Positions 23,986 to 35,402 of a DNA stretch of 64,000 bases are shown here, one piece after another (position 1 is the stretch's first letter; the number at the start of each line of letters is the position of its first letter). This DNA is from Cristatella mucedo. Its lineage: Eukaryota; Bryozoa; Phylactolaemata; Cristatellidae. Under the pieces are notes generated by a model. The model did not search any database. It worked only from the letters and a program-made list of their open reading frames with translations, and had not been told where the DNA came from. Location of the stretch: contig WPIO01000035.1 in NCBI GenBank assembly GCA_009760855.2, positions 2,412,001 through 2,476,000 of the forward strand. The letters are read 5' to 3'. Made by a program: the position numbers and the translations under genes.

Positions 23986-24496
23986 GACGATATTAAGTAC
24001 ATTAAATAGCCTTGGGGGTGCGTGTCATGTACTGCCACCATTCGGTGAACAGGTGAGCATTTATACAGATGCTGGTCTGAGACCCTGTCATTACGAGCCA
24101 TTATGAAGGAAGTTCTTTTCAATCAGAGGGGAAGTGGAACTGAGCTAGCTTTCCCGATGAGCAAACAGCACATTCCCCCTATTGAGCATAAGTCGACGTG
24201 TCTTTTGATATCCAATGCTATAAAGTTAGCACCTTGTTATTGTTCAATTGAATTTTTTGAGGCCACCTGTGCAGCTCCGGGCGTTTGAGCTTAGGTACAG
24301 CCAGTTCACTACAGGGCACTAATCTATCCGCACTGGCTTTCTAATGGCAAGCAAATGTCTTGAAATTAATATGAGGAAAAAATATCCGGTTGCTGGAATT
24401 CCAGTCATCAATTAAGTCACCTCAGTCTTGTCGCAAGTAGCACATTAAGATTAAATGTCGAGAACTTTCTGAAAACTCGTGTTCACCAATGATATA
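23986..24496. other. unassigned AT-rich sequence
   Basis: Nothing recognised. Confidence 0.5.
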
Positions 24497-24925
24497 TTGG
24501 TTTAGGGTGCTTTTCAAAATACTTACGTGCTAGAAATGGAATCTGATTTTTTGATGATTCCCGTATAAAAAAAATTAATGTGCGACACTGCCCTAACCCG
24601 GAAGTTAACCGGAAGCAGCATATCAACAAATAACAAATTTACCGAGATCAGCATCATTTGTGATTCTTGTCCAAAAATTTTGGAATCTTTGTACGTCGAG
24701 GTGCGTTTTTGCAGCTTGTTGAGGTGGTTGCTTGTGTATTGTAAAAAGCTTAATTTACAGTGTAGCTTTGTGCCCTGTAAATGCCATAATTAGGCTAATA
24801 CTCCAAGATCAACGTGAAGTTTGAAATACAAGTTCAGCTAAGCTTTCAAATCACTGCAGTAGTTTATTTCTGATTTTGGTTGAATTAGTATTGATATTTA
24901 TGCAAATGATTGCAGAAAATAAAGC
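24497..24925 (+). repeat. repeat-E, copy 1
   Basis: Aligns by eye over its length with 58560-58995 in the same orientation: CTTTTCAAAA, CGGAAGCA, TTGTTGAGGT, CAGTGTAGC, TTGTGCC.TGTAA, CATAA and CTGATTT are shared in order, with roughly two-thirds identity. No terminal repeat, polymerase III box or domain is visible, so the class is unknown. Confidence 0.65.
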
Positions 24926-26496
24926 TCTAGAACGTTTGATGACAGTTTCATCTTCGCAGCTTAGCTATTTGATGTCCTTGAGCTGGCTGCTGTTGATTCG
25001 TCGATTACTTCGGACGATAATGTCTTTCTCTTCACTTCCGCAAGAACCTTTCTTTGTTGAGCTTTGGAGTCGGCCCTCTATTTAGTACCGAAAGTTAGTC
25101 AATAAACTAGAAATGGTATAATAGCCACCTTATAGGAACAGGTATAGCGTTACCATGATCATCTTCAAATGTGATACCTAAAAAGCCACGCCACTGGCAT
25201 TATTTTTCCTTTCTTTGAGCACATTGGTGTTAGAGACGCAATCTTCCTTTGCCAGTAATGCCAATTTTGGAGTCTGAAGGTAAACATTGCAACCTCGTGA
25301 ATGGATATGCTTCAGTTCACCAACCGCATTTCGCTGCCTTTTAGATTGCTGTTTAGATCCTCTTATTTTTCTAAACACATCCAATCAAATTTTTGAAGGC
25401 TGTAAAATATAAATCCAAGATTATGGCTGCTGCCCATATATTTCGCATCACAGCCGACGGGCTGCTATGAAAGTATCTCGTACCTATCTAATCAATAGCG
25501 AATACCGATGTAAAAATGGCACACTGTGGACGGAATAGCAGAGTGGTAAAATTATATTCCAAATGTCTCATATTTAGAAATAATTAGACATAGTCGCATT
25601 AAATCATTATTCTAAAGATATGCGAAGCATGGTGTGCCTCTAACAAAAGATAACTGATTTACCTATCTAAAATAAACGTCATCATTCCGGGTCCCTAGAC
25701 TATTTTCTTATGAATCCTCAAGGCCGATATATGTAATAGTTAAACAAAGAATTCGCTGTTCATTATTGAGTGACACTCTTATCTAGATGGACACCATACT
25801 AGATTGAAAAAACTCTGATTTTAAAGATCACATGCGGGTAAAACATGTCAGCTACCAATGTGCCCTTCGGCAGCCATGAGATGACATTGCCGGAATTCCG
25901 AAATGAGCAGTATCTGCTCAAAGAAAGCAGCCGCGAGTTGTTGACAGTCCTATGATGTAAGTGAGTTCGTCCTTGGATCCATTCAATTCTTGGTCCAGAA
26001 TCCAGTTACCTATTTGCAAACTTCTTGTCCTCACAGTACTAACTCGTAGCTCACGACTTGACACTTTTCGCACGTTGTGCGGTCCAGGCTGCATTGAAGT
26101 TACGCACGCCCAGTAATTCTTACAAGAGCTATTTATCTATCCAGCTTGCAATCAGTCTCAATAAGAACGCATTACTGTGAATGGAATGGAGCTATCTACT
26201 ACGTGCTGCTGTCGCACTGCCCCTAGCCGGTAGGCTTCACCTAGCCAGTGGCATTAAGTCGTATATGCTAGCGCATGCCAGCTGTATCCGTGGTGGGAAC
26301 GAAGACCAAAGTTAATTGTTTGATGAGCGATTGATCTCGATTGTTGCTCAATTATGGCCCGTCGTCTAGTGACACCTCAGCTGAGTACTGCTGCGGTGGA
26401 TTTGCGTCGCTTGAAGCGAGAAGCCAGCGACGCCGTGTCACTTAAAGAAAGCTTCGGCTGTTCATCTTGGCGGATATAGACGGATGATATAGATGG

Positions 26497-26498
<2 letters not shown>
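24926..26498. other. unassigned AT-rich sequence
   Basis: No repeat or coding signal recognised. Confidence 0.5.

Positions 26499-26541
<43 letters not shown>
26499..26541. repeat. (TA)n microsatellite
   Basis: About 21 AT units, followed by irregular GATGGATGG-type sequence to about 26590. Confidence 0.95.
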
Positions 26542-26543
<2 letters not shown>

Positions 26544-27611
26544 GATATATATATGGATGGATGATAAATGGATGGAATATATAGATGGAAAAACATTTGC
26601 ACAAAACAACGGGCAGCAGAGCACAAGCTTTTATCGCTCAAGGGATTGCACGCCCTTGGGAGAGCACCGAGGGATCCCTTACATCGATATTGATATTAGA
26701 ATTAATCGACTGCTGATATATGTGCGTCGTTTTTACATTACTCTTGCCTTTTCACAAGCATTTCCTTGCTTTTATTGCGCAACGTTTTCACTCGCAGGCT
26801 CATGCCCTGGGTCCGAGGGGCCAAAAATCAGAAACAATTCGCAGGACTGAGCCCCAATCCTCACAAGCTCGGCAAAAAAGGCATTTGGAAGTAGTTATTG
26901 CAACAACCCAACTATTATTTTTAAAATTTTGATTGCTTGGTGTTGCAAGCAGGTATGTTGGTACGGTCTTGCATCATTGACCGTGGCTCTCGTCAAAGCG
27001 GCATTCTGTCGAAGCCTCATGTCACCTGTTGCAACGGGTGCATGCCACGCGGGCTCACGGTGCACCACAAACTAGGCGCAACAATTTTAGAGTTGATGCA
27101 CTTGGCAGACCATCTACAACAGTAATTATTCGTCTTTATTCAGAGTTGTCTCTGGAAAAAGCTTGAGGAGCAAAAGATGTGGAAAAAAGCATTTGTTAGT
27201 GCTCGGGAAAACTTCCTGAGAGATGCTGCATTGTTTTTAGGTCGGAGGACACAAGCAAGCGATGCTATTCCCGCCTGAATGGTTAACTGTGGATATTGCC
27301 AGTGAGACTCCTCCTTATTGCTAGAACGCAGACATAGCGATGTCGCAAGCGTAATATACAAAGTAAAAGAACTGGTAAAAGTAAAAGAACTGCCGCATAA
27401 TGCTAATGTACACCAGTGGACAGCCAACAGTAAACGCAATGCAAGCGTGACGAAAGCCAACCACCACCCATGGCCAGGACTTGGCTGAGACGTCTAAAAA
27501 GAAATACAACGACAACGATCGGCCGTTCGCATAGCACCCGAAAAAGTACCAAATGGTCATCCAGGCGCATTATCACTCGCTGCAAGAGAATCAATACCAA
27601 GGGTAAAAGTA
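26542..27611. other. unassigned; weak ORF with hydrophobic N terminus
   Basis: A 106-codon minus-strand frame (27140-27460) starts MAFVTLALRLLLAVHWCTLA, which looks like a signal peptide, but no domain follows and no splice context is evident. Otherwise nothing recognised. Confidence 0.35.
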
Positions 27612-27653
27612 AATGGCATGCTCGAGTAAGCAAGCTTACTCGAGCATGCCATT
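27612..27653. repeat. perfect palindrome, 19 bp arms, 4 nt loop
   Basis: AATGGCATGCTCGAGTAAG, loop CAAG, then the exact reverse complement. A weaker echo (GTCATGCTTACGCAAGTATGC) follows at about 27665. Confidence 0.96.
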
Positions 27654-27778
27654 GGTATACAAATGTCATGCTTACGCAAGTATGCAAAAGCACGCAAGAG
27701 GACACTCGTGCCACGCGGTTAGTAGGACCCCCCCCCCCGCGGTGAGTAGCCTGCATTGAACTTCGCACAGGTAATTCA

Positions 27779-27912
27779 TTTATATAATTCATTTATATAG
27801 CGCCCCAAGAGAACTTAATCTCTATTCAGGCGCTTCACATATGCCTCGGGGCTCGAGCCCACGACCTCAGTCAGACCTTGGTCGGGGCGAGCATCTTAAC
27901 CGCTAGACCAAG
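27779..27912 (-). mobile_element. SINE-A, antisense
   Basis: Complement of the tail (TATAGCGCCCCAAGAGAACT), GGGGCTCGAGCCCACGACCT at the B box and GAGCATCTTAACCGCTAGAC at the A box. Nearly consensus. Confidence 0.92.
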
Positions 27913-28178
27913 CACAAAAAGCACACAGAGGCAGAAAGGCAAGTTCACCGGAGGGGATGAAGGGAAAAAGAATCACAGAGCACAGCTCGGGGGTCCATAA
28001 TAAATAGAACTGCAGTAATCTAGACTTAAAATCATAAATGCGTGTACTGTTGCGTCTGCGGTATTCTCGTCTAAGCAGGCCCCGATTTTGGTAATGCCAC
28101 TCCGTTGCATGTACGCCGACTTAACCATGAAAAAATTCGACCATCCAATGACACACAGTTTTGCAGTAGACTACCAGA
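27913..28178. other. unassigned sequence
   Basis: Nothing recognised. Confidence 0.5.
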
Positions 28179-29972
28179 TAATAGTAATAATAATAATACA
28201 CTCGATAAAGCGCCCTCAGAGAACTTAGTCTCTTTCTAAGCGCTTTACATTTGCTGCCAAGGAAGCATGATCGAATGATTAGTGGTACCATGCTCGATAA
28301 ACAAGAATAACACGATTAGGGGTGACATGCACAGAGTCAGCATGCAACTATGGTTAGTGGCAGCATGCATGGTTTCAGCCCGCATAAGCACATAAAGGTC
28401 GAACCAGAGGGGCCCACTTAATGCTGTGATGAATAGGTGCGTTTTTAGTTTCTTTTTAAATGTGGTCAAGTCAGGAGGTGTCGTCACGCAAGTCGGGATT
28501 GAGTTCCAGGCTTTGGGACCTACGAACTAAAAGCACAATCTCCAAAGAGGATCTGAGGTTTTTACTTAGTGTAGGTAAACAATTAGATTAAGAAAAGCGA
28601 GTGGTATGATGCTTAGCCTGGTGGGGCAGTAGGTCTGATAGGTAAGCTGGAGCCAAAGAATGAAGGGACCTAAAAGTGAGCGACAAAACCTGAAGTCGAT
28701 GAGTTGTTTGACTGGTATCCAGTGCAGGTCAGCGATAAAAGATGTGATGTGGCAACTTCGACTCTCACAACAGACAAGCCTAGCAGCTGAGTTGTGCACC
28801 AGCTGTAAGCGCCTGATTGCACAGGCGGGTAGACCAGCAAGCAGTGAGTTACGGAAGTCAAGACGGGATGCGACAAATGCATGGGCCAACTTAGATGTGG
28901 TACCCCTGTCTAAACAAGCCCGAATTTCAGCAACGTTATGTAGCTGAAAGTAGGCAGACATGACTGTGGAGCTGATCTGGTCGTCTAATGAAAGACCACT
29001 TTGGAACATGACACCTAGATTTCGTGCAGATTCAACAGGAAATATTCTGGCAGAGCCTTGAGTAAATGAGTGAACTTGACGTGCTCAATTGCTGGGAGGG
29101 ATCAAACCAACGGTGTAATTGAGTATCATCTGCATAATGCTATGTAATATAATGGAATGTATCTCCGTCTGTAACTCCAGAAAGCCACAAAGACCATGTG
29201 GGTGTTACGCAGGAGAGTTTTATATAGCACACTCACAGCCTAAGCGGCTTTCGGTACGCATTTGGTAGCCTACAGACTTCATGGCAGTCAGGAGAACAGT
29301 TGAGGTCGTGAGTAGCGCAGAGATAGCAGCTTAGGACCGCTAGAAAGGATGTGCCATAGTCGGCAGCAGGAGATTAGTTGTCGTTGCATAAGAATCGTGG
29401 AAGCTAGTTCCACAGTCTAGGACCTGCAGAGCTAAAGCTTCTGTCGCCAACGGTCTTTAAGCGGATTAATGGAATAGCTAGTTTGAATAGAAGTGAAAGC
29501 CTAGATTGTACTTGGGAATCACATCGGCAAGAGGAAGAGTATAAATCGTGAAAAGAAGAGGACCAAGCAAGGAGCCCTGAATTACCCCATATTTCAAAGG
29601 TACCTCAGATGATCTTTGCCCATTAATATCAATACTCAGGAGTCTTCCACTGAGATAGGACGTGAATGATTGCAATGCAGTGCCAGTAACACCCAGGGGA
29701 GATGAGAGGCGCATAAGAAGGACTTGGTGATCAATAGTACCAATAGCTGCCGAATAATCGAGCAAAACAAGTAGAGATGCTCTACCCATGTCTGCATTCC
29801 TAAGTAGGTCGTTGCACACCCAAAGCAATTCAGATAATGTGCAGGCGTCGCGGAAGTAATGCAATATGGACCTATCTCGAAGGTGAAGCCTTCCAAATTT
29901 CGGGTGACACTGGGTTTCCCCAACTATGAAGTTGGTCATATTATCGTTGAGCTTCACTAATTTAATACCCAT
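28179..29972 (-). mobile_element. LINE-C copy (RT domain to 3' end), split by LINE-D
   Basis: On the minus strand, 29972-29476 encodes the RT core: motif A around LLDYSAAIGTIDHQVLL, motif B GVIQGSLLGPLLF and a decayed motif C region FHFYSN. After an inserted LINE-D, 29142-28179 continues through the C-terminal region (CNSLLAGLPACAIRRLQL-like, HWIPVKQLIDF) to the 3' hairpin and (AAT)n tail. Motif A has lost the FDxI consensus and frameshifts and stops are present, so the copy is dead. 5' truncated before the endonuclease. Confidence 0.9.
29143..29475 (-). mobile_element. LINE-D 3' end nested inside LINE-C
   Basis: GTATCTCCGTCTGTAACTCC...GTGTTACGCAGGAGAGTTTT...TTAGGACCGC...GCAGAGCTAAAGCTTCTGTC matches the LINE-D copies at 32.8 and 60.2 kb. 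It interrupts LINE-C exactly between ATCATCTGCATAAT and GAATAGAAGTGAAAGCC, which are contiguous in the 41.46 kb copy. TAATGGAAT occurs at both edges (29150 and 29467) and may be a target-site duplication. Confidence 0.88.
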
Positions 29973-30029
29973 ACAAGTGCGAATGCCATCGATTTAGGAG
30001 GCATGGGTATTAAAAGGATCGTAATAATA

Positions 30030-30125
30030 ACAGCAATTGAAAATTTTTAAATCCCCTAAAGAGAACTCGATATTCATCCGGGTACTTAATACGCTGCTAA
30101 GGATGCATCGCAATGGTTAGTAATG
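30030..30125 (-). mobile_element. LINE-C terminal fragment, very diverged
   Basis: AAAGAGAACTCGATATTCAT and GCTGCTAAGGATGCATCGCAATGGTTAG follow LINE-C 3'-end order, with many changes. Confidence 0.45.
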
Positions 30126-30144
30126 AAAGACTGCTTACCGGATT

Positions 30145-30305
30145 TAACAGCTTCCTTTAGTAGCTATTTAGCGGCAGAAGGGTCTTCACGGCTATCACCA
30201 CCGTTTGCAGTGGGCGATAAAGAATCGCCACAATGGCTTACTGCAGGACTCGAACCCGCGACTTGGGTCGACAAGAGCGACCGCCATACTTCGTGGGCTA
30301 CAAGA
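30145..30305 (-). mobile_element. SINE-B, antisense
   Basis: GAAGGGTCTTCACGGCTATCACCACCG is the complement of the SINE-B body; GACTCGAACCCGCGACTTGG contains the B box; a decayed A-box end follows. Confidence 0.82.
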
Positions 30306-30695
30306 CTCGGGGGCATACAATGCCCGGTGTCAGCTCATTTAAGCACACATGCGATAACTTATGAGGAACCAGAAAACTATGAGGAAAAGTTTTGCTTTTG
30401 TTTATTTTTAAAGTTTATCAATTCATAAAAGGTCAGGAGTGAGTTCCGGCTTGGGGAGCATAACAGCTAAGAAGTGGTCTCTCTCTATGATTAGAGGTTA
30501 TTAGAGACACACCTAAAATACTCTTGTCAGGGGAGCAGCTTGTATGCGGCCTAACCGAACTAGAAGTAGTTTGGATAGGTAAGCCATAGATTATCGGCCA
30601 TTTATTATCGCTTAATCGGTTCTTAGCCGTCACAATACAGGAACCGCGAACCATGAATAGCAGTCAGAATCTAGCCGATTTAGCTCACCGCCGTT
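30306..30695. other. unassigned sequence up to the hAT end
   Basis: Nothing recognised. The last eight bases, CCGCCGTT, are the candidate left target-site duplication of the hAT element. Confidence 0.45.
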
Positions 30696-31235
30696 CGGAG
30701 GCGTAGCGAGGGGGGACATATGTCCCTGGGCGCCAAAAGTAAAATGGAGTATGCATATTTTTTTCTAAACATTTGTTACGTGAAAATATTAATCCAAGTC
30801 CTTGTTTAAATGGACATGACTCATGCTGGCTGAGCTAGTTAAGCATATTATTTACCGACTTGGGCCAAGCCGTAGCCTGACGCTCTGGCGGCGCACAGGC
30901 GACGACACGGAAACGCCGATGGGGACTTCGACCGCCGTGTATTCGGCTGGCTCTCGCAGGACAGCATGCACACGGCCGTTCACCTCTCATTCACCCCACC
31001 GTCCGCGCTCCAACTGGCCTTGCCCCAGCTCGCCCCGTCCCGCAAGCCACAGGCCGGCTGCGTCGCGTCAGGGGCGTGCCCGCCCAGGGGAGGCCGCGTT
31101 AAGAGCGAGCCAGCGTACCATGCCTTTGCGCCGATATGAGCAGCATTTTGCATAATTATGTACGATAGGGACTATTGTGTGACTTTGGACCCGGCTACAA
31201 TATAAGGCTTGTGCCTGACCGCAGTCGCTCTCTTA

Positions 31236-31400
31236 GAGCTCACTAGTTGAGGTGGCTGCTTTTCACGACCTCGGTCCCGAGGTCAGCGGTTCGAATCCTT
31301 CGGTGGGCGATCCTTTGTTGCCGCTACAAGCGGTGGCGATAGCCGTAAAGGCTCTTCTGTCGCTATTCAAAAGAGGCTGTTAAATCAGCTAATAATTTTC
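31236..31400 (+). mobile_element. SINE-B inside the hAT element
   Basis: A-box region GAGCTCACTAGTTGAGGTGG is altered; B box GGTTCGAATCC is perfect; body GCCGCTACAAGCGGTGGCGA and tail AAAGGCTCTTCTGTCGCTAT...AGAGGCTGTTAAATCAGC are intact. Confidence 0.92.
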
Positions 31401-31589
31401 TTTTTTTTTAGAGCAGCGGCCTACCGATCGTTGAGTGTAGCGCTGAGCTTGAGCTGCTTTGGGCTTTTACTAACACGGTTTTATTGCTAGTGCTGAGCGA
31501 AGAATATCAAGCGCCGTGCTTTTATCGTTGGCGTATTGCTAGCTTCAGGTCTCAGTACATTGCGAGGGTTTCGTGGACGAGGTGACTGG

Positions 31590-32062
31590 ACCAGCCTAGC
31601 TATCTGATCTACTCCCCCAACAAGCTAAGCATCGTATCACCCGCTTTTCGGAATCTAATCGTGTATCTGTACGTCGTACAAACCTCAAATCTTTTAGAGA
31701 CCGCACTTTTAGTTTGCGTGCTCCCAAAGCCTGGAACTCGCTTCCAATGGGCGTCACGACATCCCCTGACTTGACGAGACGTTTGAAAGCAAGCTAAAAC
31801 AAAAGCATCTATTTATCACAGGCATTTAGTGGGTCCACGTGATCCGTCCTTTCTGCACTTGTGGGTGCTGAGACTCCGCAAGCTGCCCCTAACCATATTT
31901 CCTTGCTGACCATGTGCATGTCATCTCTTACCATGCTTGTTGTCATTAAGCATGCTATCACTAATCATTCTACCATGCTCCATTTTCAGCACATGCAAAG
32001 TTCCTAGCAAGAGATTGAGTTCTCGGAGGGTGCTATAACAAATATACTATTATTGTTATTGT
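31590..32062 (+). mobile_element. LINE-C 3' portion inside the hAT element
   Basis: Starts in the coding region at GATCTACTCCCCCAACAAGC (protein LLPQQAKHR-like), continues through the GDRAF-type and KAWNSL region, and ends in the terminal hairpin (AGAGATTGAGTTCTCGGAGG) and (ATT)n-like tail. 5' truncated, frame broken. Confidence 0.9.
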
Positions 32063-32202
32063 TATTCGGCTATTGTATACTTTTCCCTTTTTTGTCACCC
32101 CAGTTTATTTTCAGAAGACATGGGAGGAAAAAAGGCAGGTAGTGCCTAGCGCAGAAAACGAAAACTCAAACAGAAAAGGAATATTTAAATATTAATATAT
32201 GC

Positions 32203-32245
<43 letters not shown>

Positions 32246-32248
32246 TAA
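32203..32248. repeat. (TA)n microsatellite
   Basis: TA array with a single CA interruption, within the 5' coding part of the hAT element. Confidence 0.95.
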
Positions 32249-32821
32249 TAAATATTAATACATGAAAAGAAAGAAGCGAGCAAGTCCAGCAAGGTACCAG
32301 AAGGTTCCTTGAAGAAGGCAAAGCTGAAGAACAATGAAGACACAGACAAACGCCGGGAAAATGTTGAAAATCACACTGAGAGAATAAGGAAGAAAGGTTT
32401 GAGGATGGCGAGAGCAAGCTGGACGGAGACAATGACAAGAACGAGGGAAGAGGAGGAAAAGAGCGGAGGCAGAAAGCACCAGGATGGCACTGGAGAAGCC
32501 AGCACTCTGCTAGGGGGAAAGCTTCAAGAAAAAGGCTTTGCTCTGTGAAGACGAAGACAGTCAACATTTGGACCATAGGGATGCATGCACAACCACAGGA
32601 GAAGAAGATACAGAATTATCTACTGCATTTTGCCAAGTGTCGGCCCTGAAAGATATTGGCTGCCTAATGTTTGACCAAACCTCTGTTTTGCCCGTCATTC
32701 TGCTGCCACTTCGAGCCGAACTAGTACTGCGAGGATCAAGTCTGTTTCAGAACAAAGAAGGTTCATTTGCTGGAAAAGGTGGTCGAGCCATGAGCACAGC
32801 ATAGTTTAAGTAGCAACTGGC

Positions 32822-33170
32822 TAATGTAATGCAACGTATCTCCGTCTGCGACTCCACAAAGCATGGAAGCATATGTGGGTGTTACGCAGGAAAGCTTTGT
32901 ACAGCGCACTCACGGCCTAAGCGGCTTTCGATAAGCATTCGGGAGCCAATAGACTTCATCTCATGCAACAAAGAGAAAGTGGGAAGCACAACAGAGTCAG
33001 GAGAGCAATTGAGGTAGTCAGTAACATGGAAGTAGCAGCTGAGGCCGGCTTGAAAGGGTGTGCTATAAGTCAGCAGAAGTAGAGTAGTAAGAATCGTGGA
33101 AGTGAGTTCCACAGTCCAGAACCTGCGGAGCAAAAGCTTTCGGTACACTTTCGGTAGCCAACAGACTTCG
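32822..33170 (-). mobile_element. LINE-D 3' end inserted in hAT
   Basis: TAATGTAATGCAACGTATCT is the complement of the tail, then CGTCTGCGACTCCACAAAGC, GTGTTACGCAGGAAAGCTTT and the GCGGAGCAAAAGCTTTCGGT region of LINE-D. It lies just upstream of the TTF zinc-finger segment and is antisense to the transposase. A small duplication (TTTCGGTA) is present at its 5' boundary. Confidence 0.88.
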
Positions 33171-34654
33171 GGCTTTCGAAGTTTGCAGGACCTGGCTGGT
33201 CCACTCATCCTCAAAACAGTCAGAATTTTGCTTCTGGTGTTTGCTCTTTCCTAGGTCAAGCCAAAAATTCCTAGCGTTACTTGAATTGGCCAAAAGGGTT
33301 AAGTCAGTGGAGGAAACCTGAAAAGCTAATTGCCCATAAAAACAGCCCTTCTCACCGCCAGGCTTTCACCACATGGAACAACAGAGGAGACTTCTCAAAG
33401 AAAGTGGAGTAGAGACTACTGTCGAGGCACAAATTTATCAGAAAAACAATGATTGCAATTAGTCCTAAAGAGAGTTCTCAGCTGCATTAAGTTCTTGATT
33501 TCTCCCAATCTGGCATTGCATGGTCACCAAGAGAGTGTTAGCCTGGCTAATGAGAAAAACTGTGGAAACTTCTCTGGACCTCTTCATCTTCTAGCTCCGT
33601 GCGATCAGAAAAATCCAAAGTCAATCTCTAATCTGTCTCCTCAATCCCAAAATGAGTTCTTTAATATACTTGCATCCACAGTCAGAGACAAGCTACTCAG
33701 AAACACAGGGCGAAATAAGTACCGCGGAATTCTGTTTGACATAACTCCCGATCTGGCACACCGCGAGCAGACATCTAAGGTCATTAGATATGTCGATGTT
33801 GATTTTGCCAACAAAAAGTCATCATTAGACAGTCTTTCTTGGGTTTTCTTCAAATCTTCGCAAAAGATGCTGCAGCAATAGAGGGTCTCATCTTGGACAA
33901 ACTTAAATCTGACAAAATTTACTTGCAAGATTGCAGGTTGCAGCGCTGCGGCCACTTGTCAGGTGTCCAAAAGAGGATATTGTCCAGAAATGAGAAGGCA
34001 ATTTTTTTAAACTGTGATACATACATAACTATAATATGATAACTACAGCTTGAACCTGGTAGGGTTTTATGCTGTAAGTCAGGATTCCGTTGTCATTACC
34101 TTTTCTGGAACAATAGAGAGCACCTACTTATAGTTTTTAAAAAGATCGACTCTGAGGTAAAAAGAACTGAAGGAGGTCTTGGCCTCCAATGTCAAAAGTG
34201 ACTCCGCAGCAAGGTGGAGTGCGAGAGTGGAGGTTGCGGAAGGCTAAGACTGATGGACTGGACAGCATTGCAGGTCTTTTGGGGCAACTGTCTGAGGACA
34301 CAAGTACAACACTTGAAGCAAGAAGGGGAGCGGGCAGTCTCTTACATTGTATCTTGTACTTAAAACTGTTGGCTCTATTGCCAATTTGGTACAGCATCTT
34401 AAGAATGATTGACCGCGTTCAAAAAAGACTGCAGAGTCTAAAGACGAACCTCAGAGACACCTATTTTGACCTCCAATTTCTTGAGATTGAGTTATCAAGA
34501 CTTCGAGAAGACCTGTGCCAAGAATCACTAGTAGATGCCGAAAAGAGATGTGAATTGTGGGGAGTTGCAGTTAAAAGAAGAATCCGCTGAATGACAAGAT
34601 ACCTGAAGAACTCTCTCAAGATGTCGGTCTCTCAGCAGAGGATGAGACTTCAGT

Positions 34655-35402
34655 AGTAATAATAAAAATAACACACGTGATAAAGCGCCCTCAGAGAACT
34701 CAATCTCTTTCTAGGCGCTTTACATTTGCTGCAAGGGAAGCATGATTGAATGGTAAGTAGTAGCATGCTCAATAAACAACAAGAATAACATGGTTAGAGG
34801 TAACATGCACAAGGTAAGCATGCAAGTGTGGTTAGTGGCAGCATGCACAGTATCAGTACGCATATGCAAGCAGGTAAAGGACGAATTGCAAGGACCCAAT
34901 AAATTCTAGCCTAAATAGGTACGTTTTTAATTTCATTTTAAATGTGGTCAAGTCAGGGAATGTCGTCGCGCAAGTCGGGAGTGAGTTTCAGGCTTTGGGA
35001 GCGTATGAACTAATGGCACGGTCTCTAAAGGCTTTGAGGTTTGTACGAGAAATAGGTAAATAGTTAGATTCCAAAAAGCAAGTGGTACGGTGCTAAGCCT
35101 TGTGGGGCAGTAGATCGGATAGGTAGGCTGGAGCCAGAGAATGAAGGGACCTGAAAGTGAATGACAAAACCTTGAAGTCAATGGGTTGCTTGACTGGTAG
35201 CCAATGCAGGTCAGTAAGAAGTGGTGTGATGTGGCAACTGCAATGCTCACGACAGACAAGGCTAGCTGCAGAGTTTCCAGTTCCACTCACACAAAGCACC
35301 AGCTGAAAGCGCCTGATTGTACTGGCAGGTAGACCGGCAAGCAGTGAGTTACAGAAGTCAAGACGGTATGTCACAAATACATGGACCAACTTTGAGGTGG
35401 TC
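34655..35402 (-). mobile_element. LINE-C inserted in the hAT transposase frame
   Basis: Starts with (AAT)n-like sequence and AAAGCGCCCTCAGAGAACTC, runs through the 3' UTR and the C-terminal coding region (CNSLLAGLPASTIRRFQL, DLHWLPVKQPIDFKVL on the minus strand) and stops at TTGAGGTGGTC. Flanking hAT coding sequence (DKIPEELSQDVGLSAEDE before, VEYLRQEVTTRFN after) resumes on each side. A 15-17 bp insertion lies in the QNSAA region compared with other copies. Confidence 0.92.
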
